Source: Endothia cerciana
Lineage: Eukaryota; Ascomycota; Sordariomycetes; Diaporthales; Cryphonectriaceae
DNA: 64,000 nucleotides
Reading direction: 5' to 3'
Assembly (NCBI GenBank): GCA_026119935.1
Contig: JALRMH010000001.1
Coordinates: 310,001-374,000 of the forward strand
A program made the translations under genes and the position numbers. The notes beneath the pieces were generated by a model that saw only the letters and a list, made by a program, of their open reading frames with translations, did not search any database and had not been told where the DNA came from. Positions 22,861 through 32,978 of the stretch are shown one piece after another. Each line of letters opens with the position of its first letter. Within the stretch, counting starts at the first letter, position 1.

Positions 22861-23811
22861 CCACCACTGTAAATCGAAACGGCAGCCCTATCGCCCATTG
22901 AGGTCCCAACACGTCTGAGTCCAGGAAGACCCAGCCAATCTTCATGTTCCGTTCCGCAGGTCGCGTAAGACTCAGCAAGCCTGTTCGCATGTTCACATGG
23001 CGGTCAACCAATGCGTTCGAAACTGGCACCAGGAAACGGCGTGTTGTGCCAAGGATTCTCGACGTGTCCGACCCAGGACTGGTGGTCTTCTCCCTTGCTT
23101 TCAACTCTCCTTTCTCAGCCATCTTATGTGCGAGGGGATGTCTCCCTGTTGCAGGTGATGGGTCAATGCCCAGGTGCCGGAGTTCATCCATATACCGAGT
23201 GGCCGACAAAGGACCCACTCCTTTTGATAATCTAGAATTACTGTGTTAGACCCCTGATATGGCCCCTGCCGTGCCCCCACATTCACTGTAGATTTGGATC
23301 AAGTCAGATATACGATGACCGCTGAGGCGCTCCACAGCAAACAAACATCCTCGGCATGTTTGCTTTTCCCAATTGACGCGGCACCCGTCACAGCACCCAG
23401 CGACAAGGCTGCCGATCTGATCCGTACAGGAGAGACCTCCGGCTCGTCCGTGTGTTCCCGGCCCTCTCCGCCATCCTTTGCTCCTACGGTACTTGATATC
23501 CCGGCATTTATGCCGCGACCAACCCCGCGATTGCTACCCTCCGCCCCCCCCCACCCTCCTTGTTTTGCAGATCAACCGCATACACTACTCGGACTGACTC
23601 GCTCCAATGCACATATGAAAACTCATGTGAGAGGAGCAAGGGGTGGTCTTGTCTTCGCGGAAGCACGATCTCGCAGCAGAGCGAGCCGCAGCCGAACCTT
23701 CCGCGACGACGCGACCTCACGACGCGGATTGCTGACCCGCCCAAGAGGGCTCCCGATCGACACCTGCGTAGCCCGTACCTGCGGTCCCAGCACGACCACC
23801 TGCCCGCGGAC
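22703..23811. other. Intergenic, 1.1 kb
   Basis: No gene supported. The last part (23294-23811) is open in several frames but the USP start is best placed at 23812. Confidence 0.45.
22833..22859. repeat. Homopolymer T27
   Basis: Uninterrupted run of 27 T, 130 nt downstream of the F-box gene stop. Possibly a 3' processing-related tract or simple slippage; prone to sequencing error. Confidence 0.9.
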
Positions 23812-25767
23812 ATGCCGGAGAAGCCCCTCACTGTCGCCGCCTACGCGGCCGGGGCCTCGCTGGCCGCCGCGACGCTGATCTATGTCTTCGCGCCCACGTA
23901 CTTCCTCGACAGCGAGCCGTCCGGGCCCTCGAGCTCCAGCAGCTTCCTGAAGGGGGGCGGCCGCAAGAAGGGCGTCGTGGGGCTCGTCAACCCCGCCAAC
24001 GACTGCTTCATCAACTCCATCCTGCAGGCCCTCGCCGGGCTGGGCGACCTACGAGTGTACCTGATCCGGGAGATGCACAGGCGGAGTGTCGGGGACCAGT
24101 CGATCTATACCATAACCGTCCCCGAGGACTGGAAAGAGGACGGCATCACGAGGGCTGCGCCCGTGAAGAAGGTCCTCATAGCGGGACAGCAGAGGGGGCT
24201 CGTCACACAGGGCCTCAAGGAGATGCTCGATCAGCTGAACGAGAGGCCCATATACAAGAAGACGATCAGCGCAGCGCCGTTTGTCGCGGTGCTGGAGGGC
24301 GCGTTCAAGCAGAACATCAGCAGGCAGCAGCACGACGCGCAGGAGTTCCTGCAGATTGTCGTTGAGCGGTTGTGCGACGAATATCATGCTGGCCACAGGG
24401 CGCGGAAGTATGCCGAGTGGAAGGCGGATCGGGAGAGAGAGGGTGACGAGGCCGACCAGTCCGGCGACGGCGCACTAAAGGAGAGACTTGCCGCGCTGGC
24501 AGTCCAGGATCACGACAGGAATCTGACAGACGGCACTCGAGGGCCTGGCTCGGCGGCTGAGACCAAGGTCACGGTCGCCGCCCCGGACGACGATGACGAA
24601 GACGGCTTCCCAATGGAAGGAATCACCGAATCGCAGATCGAGTGCCTGAGTTGTGGCTTCAAACCCCAGCCGAGCAGGTCTAGGTTCTGCACCTTGACAC
24701 TATCGGTTCCCATCGGTGCTACAGCCACTACCCTGAATGCGTGTTTCGACGGCATGTTCAAGACGGAGTATATCGACGACTGGAAGTGCGAGAAGTGCAG
24801 GCTGGTGCACGCACAAGAAGTGTCCAAGGCCGAGATGGCAAGGTCGACATCACAAGAGTCCAAGGCGCGTATGCAGACATCGCTGGACAAGCTTCAGCAT
24901 GCGATAGAAACAGATCCAGAAAACCCCCCAGAGGATGTTGCCCTGCCAGACAACAAGCACGCCCCGAGACGCAGGATCGCAAGACACACCAGGGTCACAC
25001 GCTTCCCGAAAATATTAGCCATCCACCTGAGCCGGTCCATCTACGCGGGACAAGCGCTGAAGAACTCCGCCAAGGTTGCGTTTCCCGAGAGGCTACCACT
25101 GGGAGGCCTGCTGCTGCGGAGGAATTACAAACTGCTCGGTGTCGTTGCTCACAAGGGAGGCCACCAAAGCGGCCACTACGAGTCGTTCAGGAGGCAGAAC
25201 GTCTACCCTCCGTATTCGAATCCCAGCACCTTCCAACCGTCCGGCGTTTACAGCAAGACAGCAAGTCCGCAGTCCACGCCCCAGATGCACCCAATGGCGC
25301 AGTTCTCGGCGGGCGGCATGCCTTTGACCGCTACGCCGGACGCGTTGTCCCCAGCGTCGACGTCGACGCCTTCGCTGGACACCACACTTCATGACAGCTC
25401 CAGCCGGCGCGCCTCCCCCGGTCCGAATGGCACCAGTGGTCTGAATCCAAAGTCGTCGCGCGACAACGCCAAACTGAGCAAGGAGAAGGACACAGATGGC
25501 AACAGCATCCGGTCAATAGCAGCTTCGGCGCGGTCGACACTGTCCAAGATGTCCCCGTCTCGACACGGCAGCGGCAGCGGCAGCAGCAGCCGGGCCGCCA
25601 CGCCCGTGCCGAACGGCACGGCCAAGCCGGCCAAGAAGCGCAAGGTGCACGACAAGTGGTGGCGTATCAGCGACGACAAGATCAAGGAGGCCAGCACGCG
25701 GGAGCTGCTTGGCATGCAGCGCGAGGTGTATCTGCTGTTCTACGAGATCGAGCGGGACGGGCCGTAG
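23812..25767 (+). CDS. Membrane-anchored ubiquitin-specific protease (Ubp16-like), 651 aa
   Basis: Deubiquitinase of the USP/peptidase C19 family. An N-terminal hydrophobic segment at residues 7-31 (LTVAAYAAGASLAAATLIYV) precedes the catalytic domain, as in yeast Ubp16 of the mitochondrial outer membrane; that location is inferred. The Cys box reads GLVNPANDCFINSILQAL with catalytic Cys65. Two CxxC pairs, IECLSCGF and WKCEKCRL, form the expected zinc site. The His box GVVAHKGGHQSGHYESFR (catalytic His near 455) is followed by a Ser/Pro-rich insert, then the closing KWWRISDDKIKE and VYLLFYEIERDGP. The start at 23812 is chosen because the upstream open frame is unlike a protein and the hydrophobic anchor follows at once. 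It ends in TAG, after which the frame stays open (next entry). Confidence 0.92.
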   Translation: MPEKPLTVAAYAAGASLAAATLIYVFAPTYFLDSEPSGPSSSSSFLKGGGRKKGVVGLVNPANDCFINSILQALAGLGDLRVYLIREMHRRSVGDQSIYTITVPEDWKEDGITRAAPVKKVLIAGQQRGLVTQGLKEMLDQLNERPIYKKTISAAPFVAVLEGAFKQNISRQQHDAQEFLQIVVERLCDEYHAGHRARKYAEWKADREREGDEADQSGDGALKERLAALAVQDHDRNLTDGTRGPGSAAETKVTVAAPDDDDEDGFPMEGITESQIECLSCGFKPQPSRSRFCTLTLSVPIGATATTLNACFDGMFKTEYIDDWKCEKCRLVHAQEVSKAEMARSTSQESKARMQTSLDKLQHAIETDPENPPEDVALPDNKHAPRRRIARHTRVTRFPKILAIHLSRSIYAGQALKNSAKVAFPERLPLGGLLLRRNYKLLGVVAHKGGHQSGHYESFRRQNVYPPYSNPSTFQPSGVYSKTASPQSTPQMHPMAQFSAGGMPLTATPDALSPASTSTPSLDTTLHDSSSRRASPGPNGTSGLNPKSSRDNAKLSKEKDTDGNSIRSIAASARSTLSKMSPSRHGSGSGSSSRAATPVPNGTAKPAKKRKVHDKWWRISDDKIKEASTRELLGMQREVYLLFYEIERDGP

Positions 25768-26070
25768 CAAGGCCGGACCGCCGTGCGCTCGGACAGGACG
25801 GGGAGGCGCGCTGGTCACGACAGCAGGGGCGGAGCAGATGCCCTCGATGGCGAGGCGTACCTGATGATCGGGACCTATATGGATGACCTCGAGGAGAGTG
25901 ATGATGGAAGGGGCCCGAGGGCGGATCGCGAGCCGGAGCCGGAGCCGGAGCCGCGAGGCTGCCTTCCTTGCTTCCGCACCTGGGCGGCTAGGCTCGTCCA
26001 CCCCAGACGGCACAGCATCGGGCTGTCCTGGGCTGGCTTCAACGACTTTCATTACAGTCCGTTGCATTGA
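25768..26070 (+). other. In-frame open extension after the USP stop codon
   Basis: After the TAG at 25765-25767 the same frame stays open for 100 codons to TGA at 26068-26070. It includes EAYLMIGTYMDDLEESDDG, a four-fold Glu-Pro repeat and PRGCLPCFRTWAARLVHP. It may be 3' UTR that happens to be open in GC-rich DNA (other frames are open too), or a readthrough tail. The USP domain itself is complete without it. Confidence 0.3.
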
Positions 26071-29000
26071 GCGGCGTTCGTGCGAATAGAGAAACCCACA
26101 ATAGGAGCGGCGTTCTGAGAAGGGGCCATAGGGCACAGACAAGACAGGGCGTGTAGCAAACCAGGCGCCTAGTCAGGCGGGGGACCGGGGAGGAGAGTCT
26201 TCTGCTCTTCATGTTGTGCACAGGTCTCAACCCAGCAACCCGGTCGGCTCCCGCCGTGGTGCAAACGCTGGGGTCTGGCCAGGAAGGAAGACAGGCAGAG
26301 GGCCCGACACTGAGGAGATACCGGGTCGCGTTGGGATCAAGAAGACCATAGATCTGCAGGCGTCTGCGGAGACCAAATAAGAACCAGGTCGAGCAAGGGT
26401 GCGTACCTCGTCACCGCAGGATCACGTCCGATCTTGCAGGCCCTTACTGCAAGGGCAAGCAGTCCGCCTTTCCACGTGGCATTCCTGCAGTATGAACCTG
26501 TCCCCGCCGATATCCCGAATCGAACCAAGATGCGACTTGCCATGAAAATGTGATAAGGGTCTGCTCCTATGGCCACCGGTTGATTGGTGCCCGGCGTGCT
26601 TGTTCCTTTACATGGCATTTTTGTTATCTGTAGGAAGAACCCCGAAGCCTTCTTAAATCCGTGGATCAGCAGCCCCCCCCTCACATCGCGAGAGCGATCC
26701 AGCACTGGGGTACGCCAAGTCTGTGCTCATCTCGGCCAGGCTTTCTGGAAGGGCGTTCAGACTACTGCTATGGTACCAGGGATAGTTTCCAATTTCCGAT
26801 GACCAACCAACCACGGCGGCTGACGAGGCACACACGAGCAGTTAGGTATGTACGAGGCATGACTTGCCATCGATCCCAACCAACAAAGAGAAGGCTCCCC
26901 CGGGCACGACGTCGTCAGCCTCGGCAGGCCACCAACAGTGTCTCGGACGAGGGCTGGCTCAGGGACTGTCGTCGCGCTGACCACTGGTCGTCAGTTCAAG
27001 ATGCTGAGTGGCTTAGCCGGCCACAGCACAGGCAGTGCCCAGTAGGCCGCCCATGCTCGGGGCTTCTGCGGGGCATGAGACGCCGTGCTGGGGTCTGTGT
27101 CAGCTGGTTGGGCGAGATAAGGAGGGATGGCGTGCCACTCCCAGCTTATTTTTCCTCCCTGTGGGCTTTGCTTGATAGGAAGAATCCCCTTCCTTACCCG
27201 TGCTGGACGCGGAAAAACTTTGATGTCCAGTCCTTACCGCAACCGTGTGGTGCTAATGGTCCAATTTCGTGCCGCTATCCGGTCTGCCGTGTCCATAGTC
27301 CGTGGGCAGTGCAGCGTCGTCCTGGGGGAGTCTCAAGAAAGCTAAAACAGAGATGAAGTAGCACTGGACATTCGCAATGCCCCCTCCCAAAACCTGGGGT
27401 GGCCCTTGCAGTGCTTGGCAGGCGTTTTTCGGCACCTACCGAGCGCTCCAATGGCGCACTATAGTGGTACTACGTACTACTTAGCCCCAGGGCGGCCCCG
27501 TTCTCCAACGACAAATGCTGGCTGTACTAACATAGTATGTGATGTGATAGTGACGCTTTCGCAATAGTCAGCGCCAGAAGCCGCCCCGGCCCGTCTCCCT
27601 CGGCGAGGTCTTGATCCCACGAGGTTCTAATTGTCAGCGCGGCAGCGAGCAGGCGGGCAGCGACCAACCCCAGACAGCGCAACAATCTTTCCTGGAACCT
27701 GCGACCCTGGCTCGCAACTCGCTGAGTGCTGCTTATCGGGCCGCACCAGCCCCGCCCAGATCGAGCGATTCCTCTGGTGGCCGGGGACCCTCTCGAGGGA
27801 GCGCACTGGGAGGGCACAGGAGAGCGTCGGAACTTGACCATGGTTTTATTTCCGCGAATGCCCCACGACACGAGACGACCCAAACCGCTGGGAATCCTTC
27901 TTGTCGCAAGCCGGCCTATCAGCTTCCCATACGGGAAGCTCCCTCGCCCCAGGGGACCGCCCGTCTGAGGATATCTGGGCTGCATCCCACCCAGCCTTAC
28001 TACTAGTGCCCGGTGGTCAGGTTCATGCGCCGTGGGCGAACCCCCAGAGGGCAGTTCCCCCGAGGGGGAGAGAGAGAGGGCTTTCTTCTGGCCTCTGCCC
28101 GGAGGCCCCGCGCCCCGGCCAACTTTGTCGTGCACCTGACAGGCACCTCCAGTCCGGACTCCGTGCCTGGGCTCGCGCCTGGGCTCCTGACAGGCTGTTC
28201 AGGGCCAGTCCGACGGCCTGCTCGAGGCTGTCAGACCAGCGGTTCTGGGCGTGGACAGGCCTCCCGCCGTCTGTTGGTGATCCTGGCCCAGAGGGCGCCG
28301 GCTCGTGCATCTTCATACTAGAGTACGCAGTTCTTCGTTGGTCATGCGCGCTGCATGGGGTATGTGCGCCAATGACACGCAGACAATCCCAAACCAGCCA
28401 ATCCTTCCACCACACCAGACCTGCAGGAGGCGGGACGATGAGTGTGGGTGGCCACATCGGCCGAACGGCGACAAAGAGCAGGTCGACCCCCCGGTGCGCG
28501 GACGCCACACCACCCATCATAGTAACCTGCTTAGGTCGAGGGACGCTGCCACGGTTTGCCCCTGCAGGCACCCGGACCTCCCCGGCCGCGGGCGGCAGCT
28601 GCAGCAGAGATAGGCCATTGGCGGGGCAGGATGGCTCTATCGAGAACGAGGGAGCGTGTTTTGCGACATGCCCTCGGTAGCCCCAATCCCCCTTGGTGCT
28701 TTTGATCTACCATGCATAGTAGTTTATGCTAGTACTATGTAGTAGCACTCCACCAGTGCGTACTACGGAGGCCAAGCAGGCCAAGTCTGCCAAGTCTAAA
28801 GCTTGGCCTCCCTAACCGCCGCCAAAATGACGGCGATCCTTCGCGCATCCTGCCGGCTGCCGCTCTGTCCCCAAGCCTTGTCGGCCCCCATGCAAGTTTG
28901 TGTGCGTTCTTCTAGAAGGCCTGGTGAGATGTGGCACCCTATCACCTGCCATGCCTGTGCATAGACGACGCCTCCTACCTGCCAGCGCAGACTCCAGCTC

Positions 29001-29558
29001 GCGCAGGTCACCCCAGGGGGTACCGGGCTGGCCTCTCTAGGTTTGTCACGTTGCTCCTGCAGCCAAGGGGCGGGTTGCGCCTCCCGAGGCAGGCCCGGGC
29101 AGGGATCCATGAAGGCATCGACTCGAACAATGGGCGGCCTGTCCTTGAGGGAAGCGGAATTGGTGGGCCGAGTCCCTGCGGTCCATATCCCAGAGGGGAA
29201 GGTGTTCCACCGTGGGTGTGACGGGGATACTGATAAGACTGTGAGGCAACGTTCTCGAAGCATTCGGCGACCCCCATGTCGGCCTCTCCTGGTTGGCCGT
29301 TCGACACCCTTCCAAATCACCATGCCATGTTACTATGGCACCCTGTCTTGCCTACCTGCCGGGGGAGGGGGGAGGGGGGCATACAGTACGACTTCCGAGA
29401 CGGATCTACAAGAAGACCTGAAAGCCCTCGCCAGGGGAAACTCCGTCAACGCCCCCGGCCGCCCTCTTCTCCCCGTCCCTCGTTCCCCCTTTCCACTACC
29501 TGACAGCAAGTGTCCTGATCCATCTCCGTGCGCCGGCAAGGACCGAGAGCTCAGCAAG
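26071..29558. other. Gene-poor region, 3.5 kb
   Basis: Long frames exist on both strands (for example 27527-28135 minus and 27901-28680 plus) but overlap, are Pro/Gly/Arg/Ser-rich and match no domain I recognise. No reverse transcriptase, integrase or transposase motif is visible. A possible inverted-repeat element is listed separately. The last few hundred bases are the promoter/5' UTR side of the transporter gene. Confidence 0.5.
27453..28763. repeat. Candidate element bounded by imperfect inverted repeats
   Basis: The left arm (27453-27486) reads GCGCACT...AGTGGTACTAC...TACTTAGC. The right arm (28728-28763), reverse-complemented, reads ACGCACT...AGTGCTACTAC...TAGTACTAGC. The roughly 34-nt arms enclose about 1.24 kb without a transposase. 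This could be a non-autonomous DNA transposon, but no target-site duplication was found, and similar TACTATGTACT words occur elsewhere between genes (13800-13825 and 1876-1900), so it may be chance. Confidence 0.25.
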
Positions 29559-29717
29559 ATGGCCGTTGGTACTATTATCGAGCCCGTGGCCGACCCTCGG
29601 GCCTCCCTGAATGCGGAGATGCCGCACGAGGTCGTGGCCGAGGGCGGGCGCGTCTACGGGTTGGCGGCTCGTGTTGACCCAACTGTCACATTCGAGGAAT
29701 ACCAGTGAGTATTCACC

Positions 29718-29776
<59 letters not shown>

Positions 29777-31696
29777 GTGCCCTCGAATCCCCTTCAAGGC
29801 ATTTCCCCAGCCTGGTTCGTGGCCGGAGTGTCTGACGTCGCCTCTCAGGTACTATGCGGAGATCCAGCGTGCCGCGGAGCACGAGGAGAACATACGGTAC
29901 GTTGAGGAGCGGGGCCCGATGAGCCTCGCCAAGCTCATCAAGGGCCGCTTCTCCAAGGGTGTCCACCAGGAGCGAGAGGAGAAGGCTGCGAAGCTGGCCA
30001 GAGAGGAGGGCAAGAGCGTAACCGTTACGGCCAACGAGAAGAACGCCGGCGACGTCAGCCCCAGCAGCTCAAGCGTCAGCCCACCGGAGGAGGACTGGAA
30101 GCAGGCGGTCCGGGCCATGCGCACGGCTTCCTGGGGAACCATCTTCTACCTCATCACCACCGACATCCTCGGATGGGGCAGCACTCCGTACGTCTTCGCC
30201 AACGTCGGCTGGGGTCTTGGTGTGAGCATGTATGTTCTCTTCGGGGCCGCAGCCGCCCTGTCCGGGTGGATGATCTGGAAGGTATTCCTTGGTCTCGACT
30301 CGCTGCACTACCCCATGGCATCCTTTGGCGACACATACTTCCGAGTCTTCGGTCCGTTCTGGCGTCACTTCATCAACGTGTTCCAGGCACTGCAGATGTT
30401 CATGACCGTTGCGTAAGTCCTACATCTGCGTTCACCCTGCCCTTGGCTTCTTGATGACTAAACCCGGTTGCGCAGTGTGATTATTGTTGGCAACGCCCAG
30501 ATTATTGCTCAGCTGAACCCCACCATCTGCTACATCGTGTGCATGATCATCACCATGATCTTTGGCATCGTCCTGGGATCGATCCGCAGCTTGCAGCGCC
30601 TCGGGTGGCTGTGCAATGCGTCGGTCTGGATGAACATCGTCTCCTTCATCATAGTCATGGTTGCTGCGGCGAACTACGGCATCGACTACGAATTCATCTT
30701 CAACTCCACCTTGATCAACACGGTCATGCCCGTGAAGACGTTCGCTGGACCTCCTCCTGATGCTTACCAGATGTCGGCATACGGTACGTCCCCTCCTGAG
30801 TTTGATCCACTGGTCCCATGGACTGAAGTCTGACCCGTCTTGTGTCCCAGGAACTGCTGCCACCATGTCTGGTATCAACTCGATGGTGTACTCCTACGGT
30901 GGTGCCCTGCTTTTCGTCGCCTTCCTCGCTGAGATGCGTCACCCTTGGGATTTCTGGAAGGGAATGCTAGCTGCTCAGACTTTCATCTGCGTTGTCTACA
31001 TCTTCTTCGGTGCTTTCGTCTACGGATTCTACGTACGTCATCTCCCGATTACCGTCCATCCTGGACTGAACTGACATCCACGTCTCGCAGGGCCAATACT
31101 CCTCTTCCAGCATCACCCAGGTCACCGCCATGAAGAGTCTTCAGGTCACGGGCAACGTATTCGCGCTGTTGACGGCCTTCATAGCGTGTTTCCTCTACTT
31201 CAACATCGGCCTGAAGACTGTGTACCTGGAGGTCGGCCAGGAGATCCTCGGCCTGCCCCCAATCACCACCAGGAGGGGCAAGTGGCTCTGGTACGCCATT
31301 GGCCCTCTCTACTGGATCCTCGCCTTCGTCGTTGCCGCCGCCGTACCCAACCTCTCGGGTATCTCTAGTATCGTCGGCTCACTCATGATCCTCAACTTCA
31401 CCTACACTTTCCCCGCGTTCCTCTACCTCGGCTACCGCATCAAGGTCGACGCCAAGCTCCCCGGCGAGGGCTTCGACCCGGTCACGCGCGTCACGACCCG
31501 CCACGACGGAGGCATGAAGCGCTGGTGGCGCGGCTACACAGTCAACTGGCACTTCAACACCATCTACTTCCTGTACGGCTGCGGCGGTCTGGCCTGCTGC
31601 GGTATGGGTGCCTGGGCTGCCATCGAGTCTCTTATCGCCCTGTTCGGACCCGGTGGTACCGTTGCGACGTCGTTCGGCTGCGCTGTTCCTGTGTAA
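29559..31696 (+). CDS. AAAP-family amino-acid transporter, 601 aa
   Basis: Transmembrane amino-acid transporter of the AAAP/Aa_trans family (PF01490 type). Exons: 29559-29704, 29849-30412, 30476-30783, 30851-31032, 31091-31696; all phases agree. The first 180 or so residues are hydrophilic with a Ser-rich run. The membrane domain begins AVRAMRTASWGTIFYLITTD ILGWGSTPYVFANVGW, the hallmark start of this group, and continues through VIIVGNAQIIAQL, CNASVWMNIVSFIIVMVAA, GINSMVYSYGGALLFVAFL AEMRHPWDFWK and FALLTAFIACFLYFNIGLK. The final helices include YWILAFVVAAAVPNLSGISS and YFLYGCGGLACCGMGAWAAI. Localisation (plasma membrane or vacuole) and substrate are not evident. Intron 1 contains a (CAT)19 microsatellite. 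Confidence 0.93.
29718..29774. repeat. (CAT)19 microsatellite inside intron 1
   Basis: Nineteen uninterrupted CAT units within the 144-nt first intron of the AAAP transporter gene, 13 nt after the 5' splice site. It fills about 40% of the intron. Confidence 0.95.
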
Positions 31697-32307
31697 GAAG
31701 AGGGGAGAGCGTTGTCGTTGCTAAGGATTAACGGTGGCCCTGTGCCAATTAGACTAGTGTAAGCCCCTGGCGCGTGCCAGAGGGTGGTCGTAGAGAGTTG
31801 TTGTGCATACCACGGCTTAGACAGCAGGTCGGGTTTTAGAATCTAAGATAGCTCCTTAATCTCAAGACCTCTTTGTTGTCCCGCAGACTGAACGTTTGGT
31901 CACATACCAGATCATGCCACTCCTCAAGCACCAAGACGTTCACTGAAGCCCCTTCTTCGTAGCATTGTCCCGGGTATCTCTCTACAGGCGTGCAAGGAAA
32001 CCTACGTCTCTGCCTGCTCTCCCTTTAATGCCATGTAGACACCCTCCGGCGCTATGCTGTTGCTCGGTTGAGGGGCACACGCAGTCAGAAAGAGGGCCAG
32101 GAACAGAAGGTTTACGCATCTGACGAGGATTGCCCGCCTGGAATCTAGCGGCCAAGCTGTTATTCGTAGTCTATTAACCACTACATGCGGCCGGTGTTGT
32201 CTACGGTGCCTCCTCAGCCACCTAGGTAGGTATCGCCGCCCAGCTAGCCCGCGGTCTGACCACCTTCTGGTAGCGGGGCATATTTCCCCTCGGAGGTGCA
32301 TGGAATA

Positions 32308-32359
<52 letters not shown>

Positions 32360-32978
32360 AGGGAGGGAGGGCTAACATTGATATGTACTAGGCCCCGGCC
32401 TGGCGAGGCGTTGGTGGCGAGGGCCTCGTCTAGCGCCCACACAGAGAGCATGCTTGGCGAGCGCCCCCGTCTTCAGTGTACAGTTCGATCCTTTGTAGAT
32501 ATCTTTGACAGGTGTCCTCCTATTTCGATGAGTTTTGAGGGGGAGAATCCTGTTTTCATTAGGTAGAGTGCGTGACGATCAAATAAGTGCAAAACTTCAT
32601 CCTGCATAGTTGCCTAGGTGTCTTACAAAGTCATCTGTAGATAAGCTAATGTAGCACCTTAGTATCTTACAAATTACGAGAAGAGGGGCCGGGGCCCCAG
32701 CTAGAGGATTGACCGTGACCGCCACTGGGATTATCGTATCGTAAACCGTGAGGCATGTCAAGAAGCGAGAAAGTAAGAATCCTTGTTAGAGAACGCGAAA
32801 CTATGTATGGACGCCGACGAGGTAATATAGAACATAGACCAAAGCACAGGGAGGCTGTGAGAACGAGGATGTAGCTCAGGTCTACGGAGTATCCTCTCAT
32901 CTCACAGGACAGACCGCCATGTACATACCAAGTAGAGTAGTGACAGCAATGGCAAAAGCCCGCTGCCATGCAGCCCCG
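31697..32978. other. Intergenic, 1.3 kb, convergent 3' flanks
   Basis: Between the transporter (+) and the disordered-protein gene (-). No gene supported; contains a compound microsatellite. Confidence 0.5.
32308..32371. repeat. Compound microsatellite (GT)n(GA)n(GGGA)n
   Basis: A GT run passes into a GA run and then into GGGA tetranucleotides without interruption. Confidence 0.95.

Noticed and set aside
25513..26142. 209-codon minus-strand frame over the USP 3' end
   Set aside because: Arg/Pro/Ala-rich antisense of GC-rich coding sequence; the plus strand holds the catalytic USP end.
27527..28680. Several long overlapping frames on both strands
   Set aside because: All are low in informative residues, overlap one another and show no transposase, helicase or other domain; GC-rich DNA has few stops by chance.
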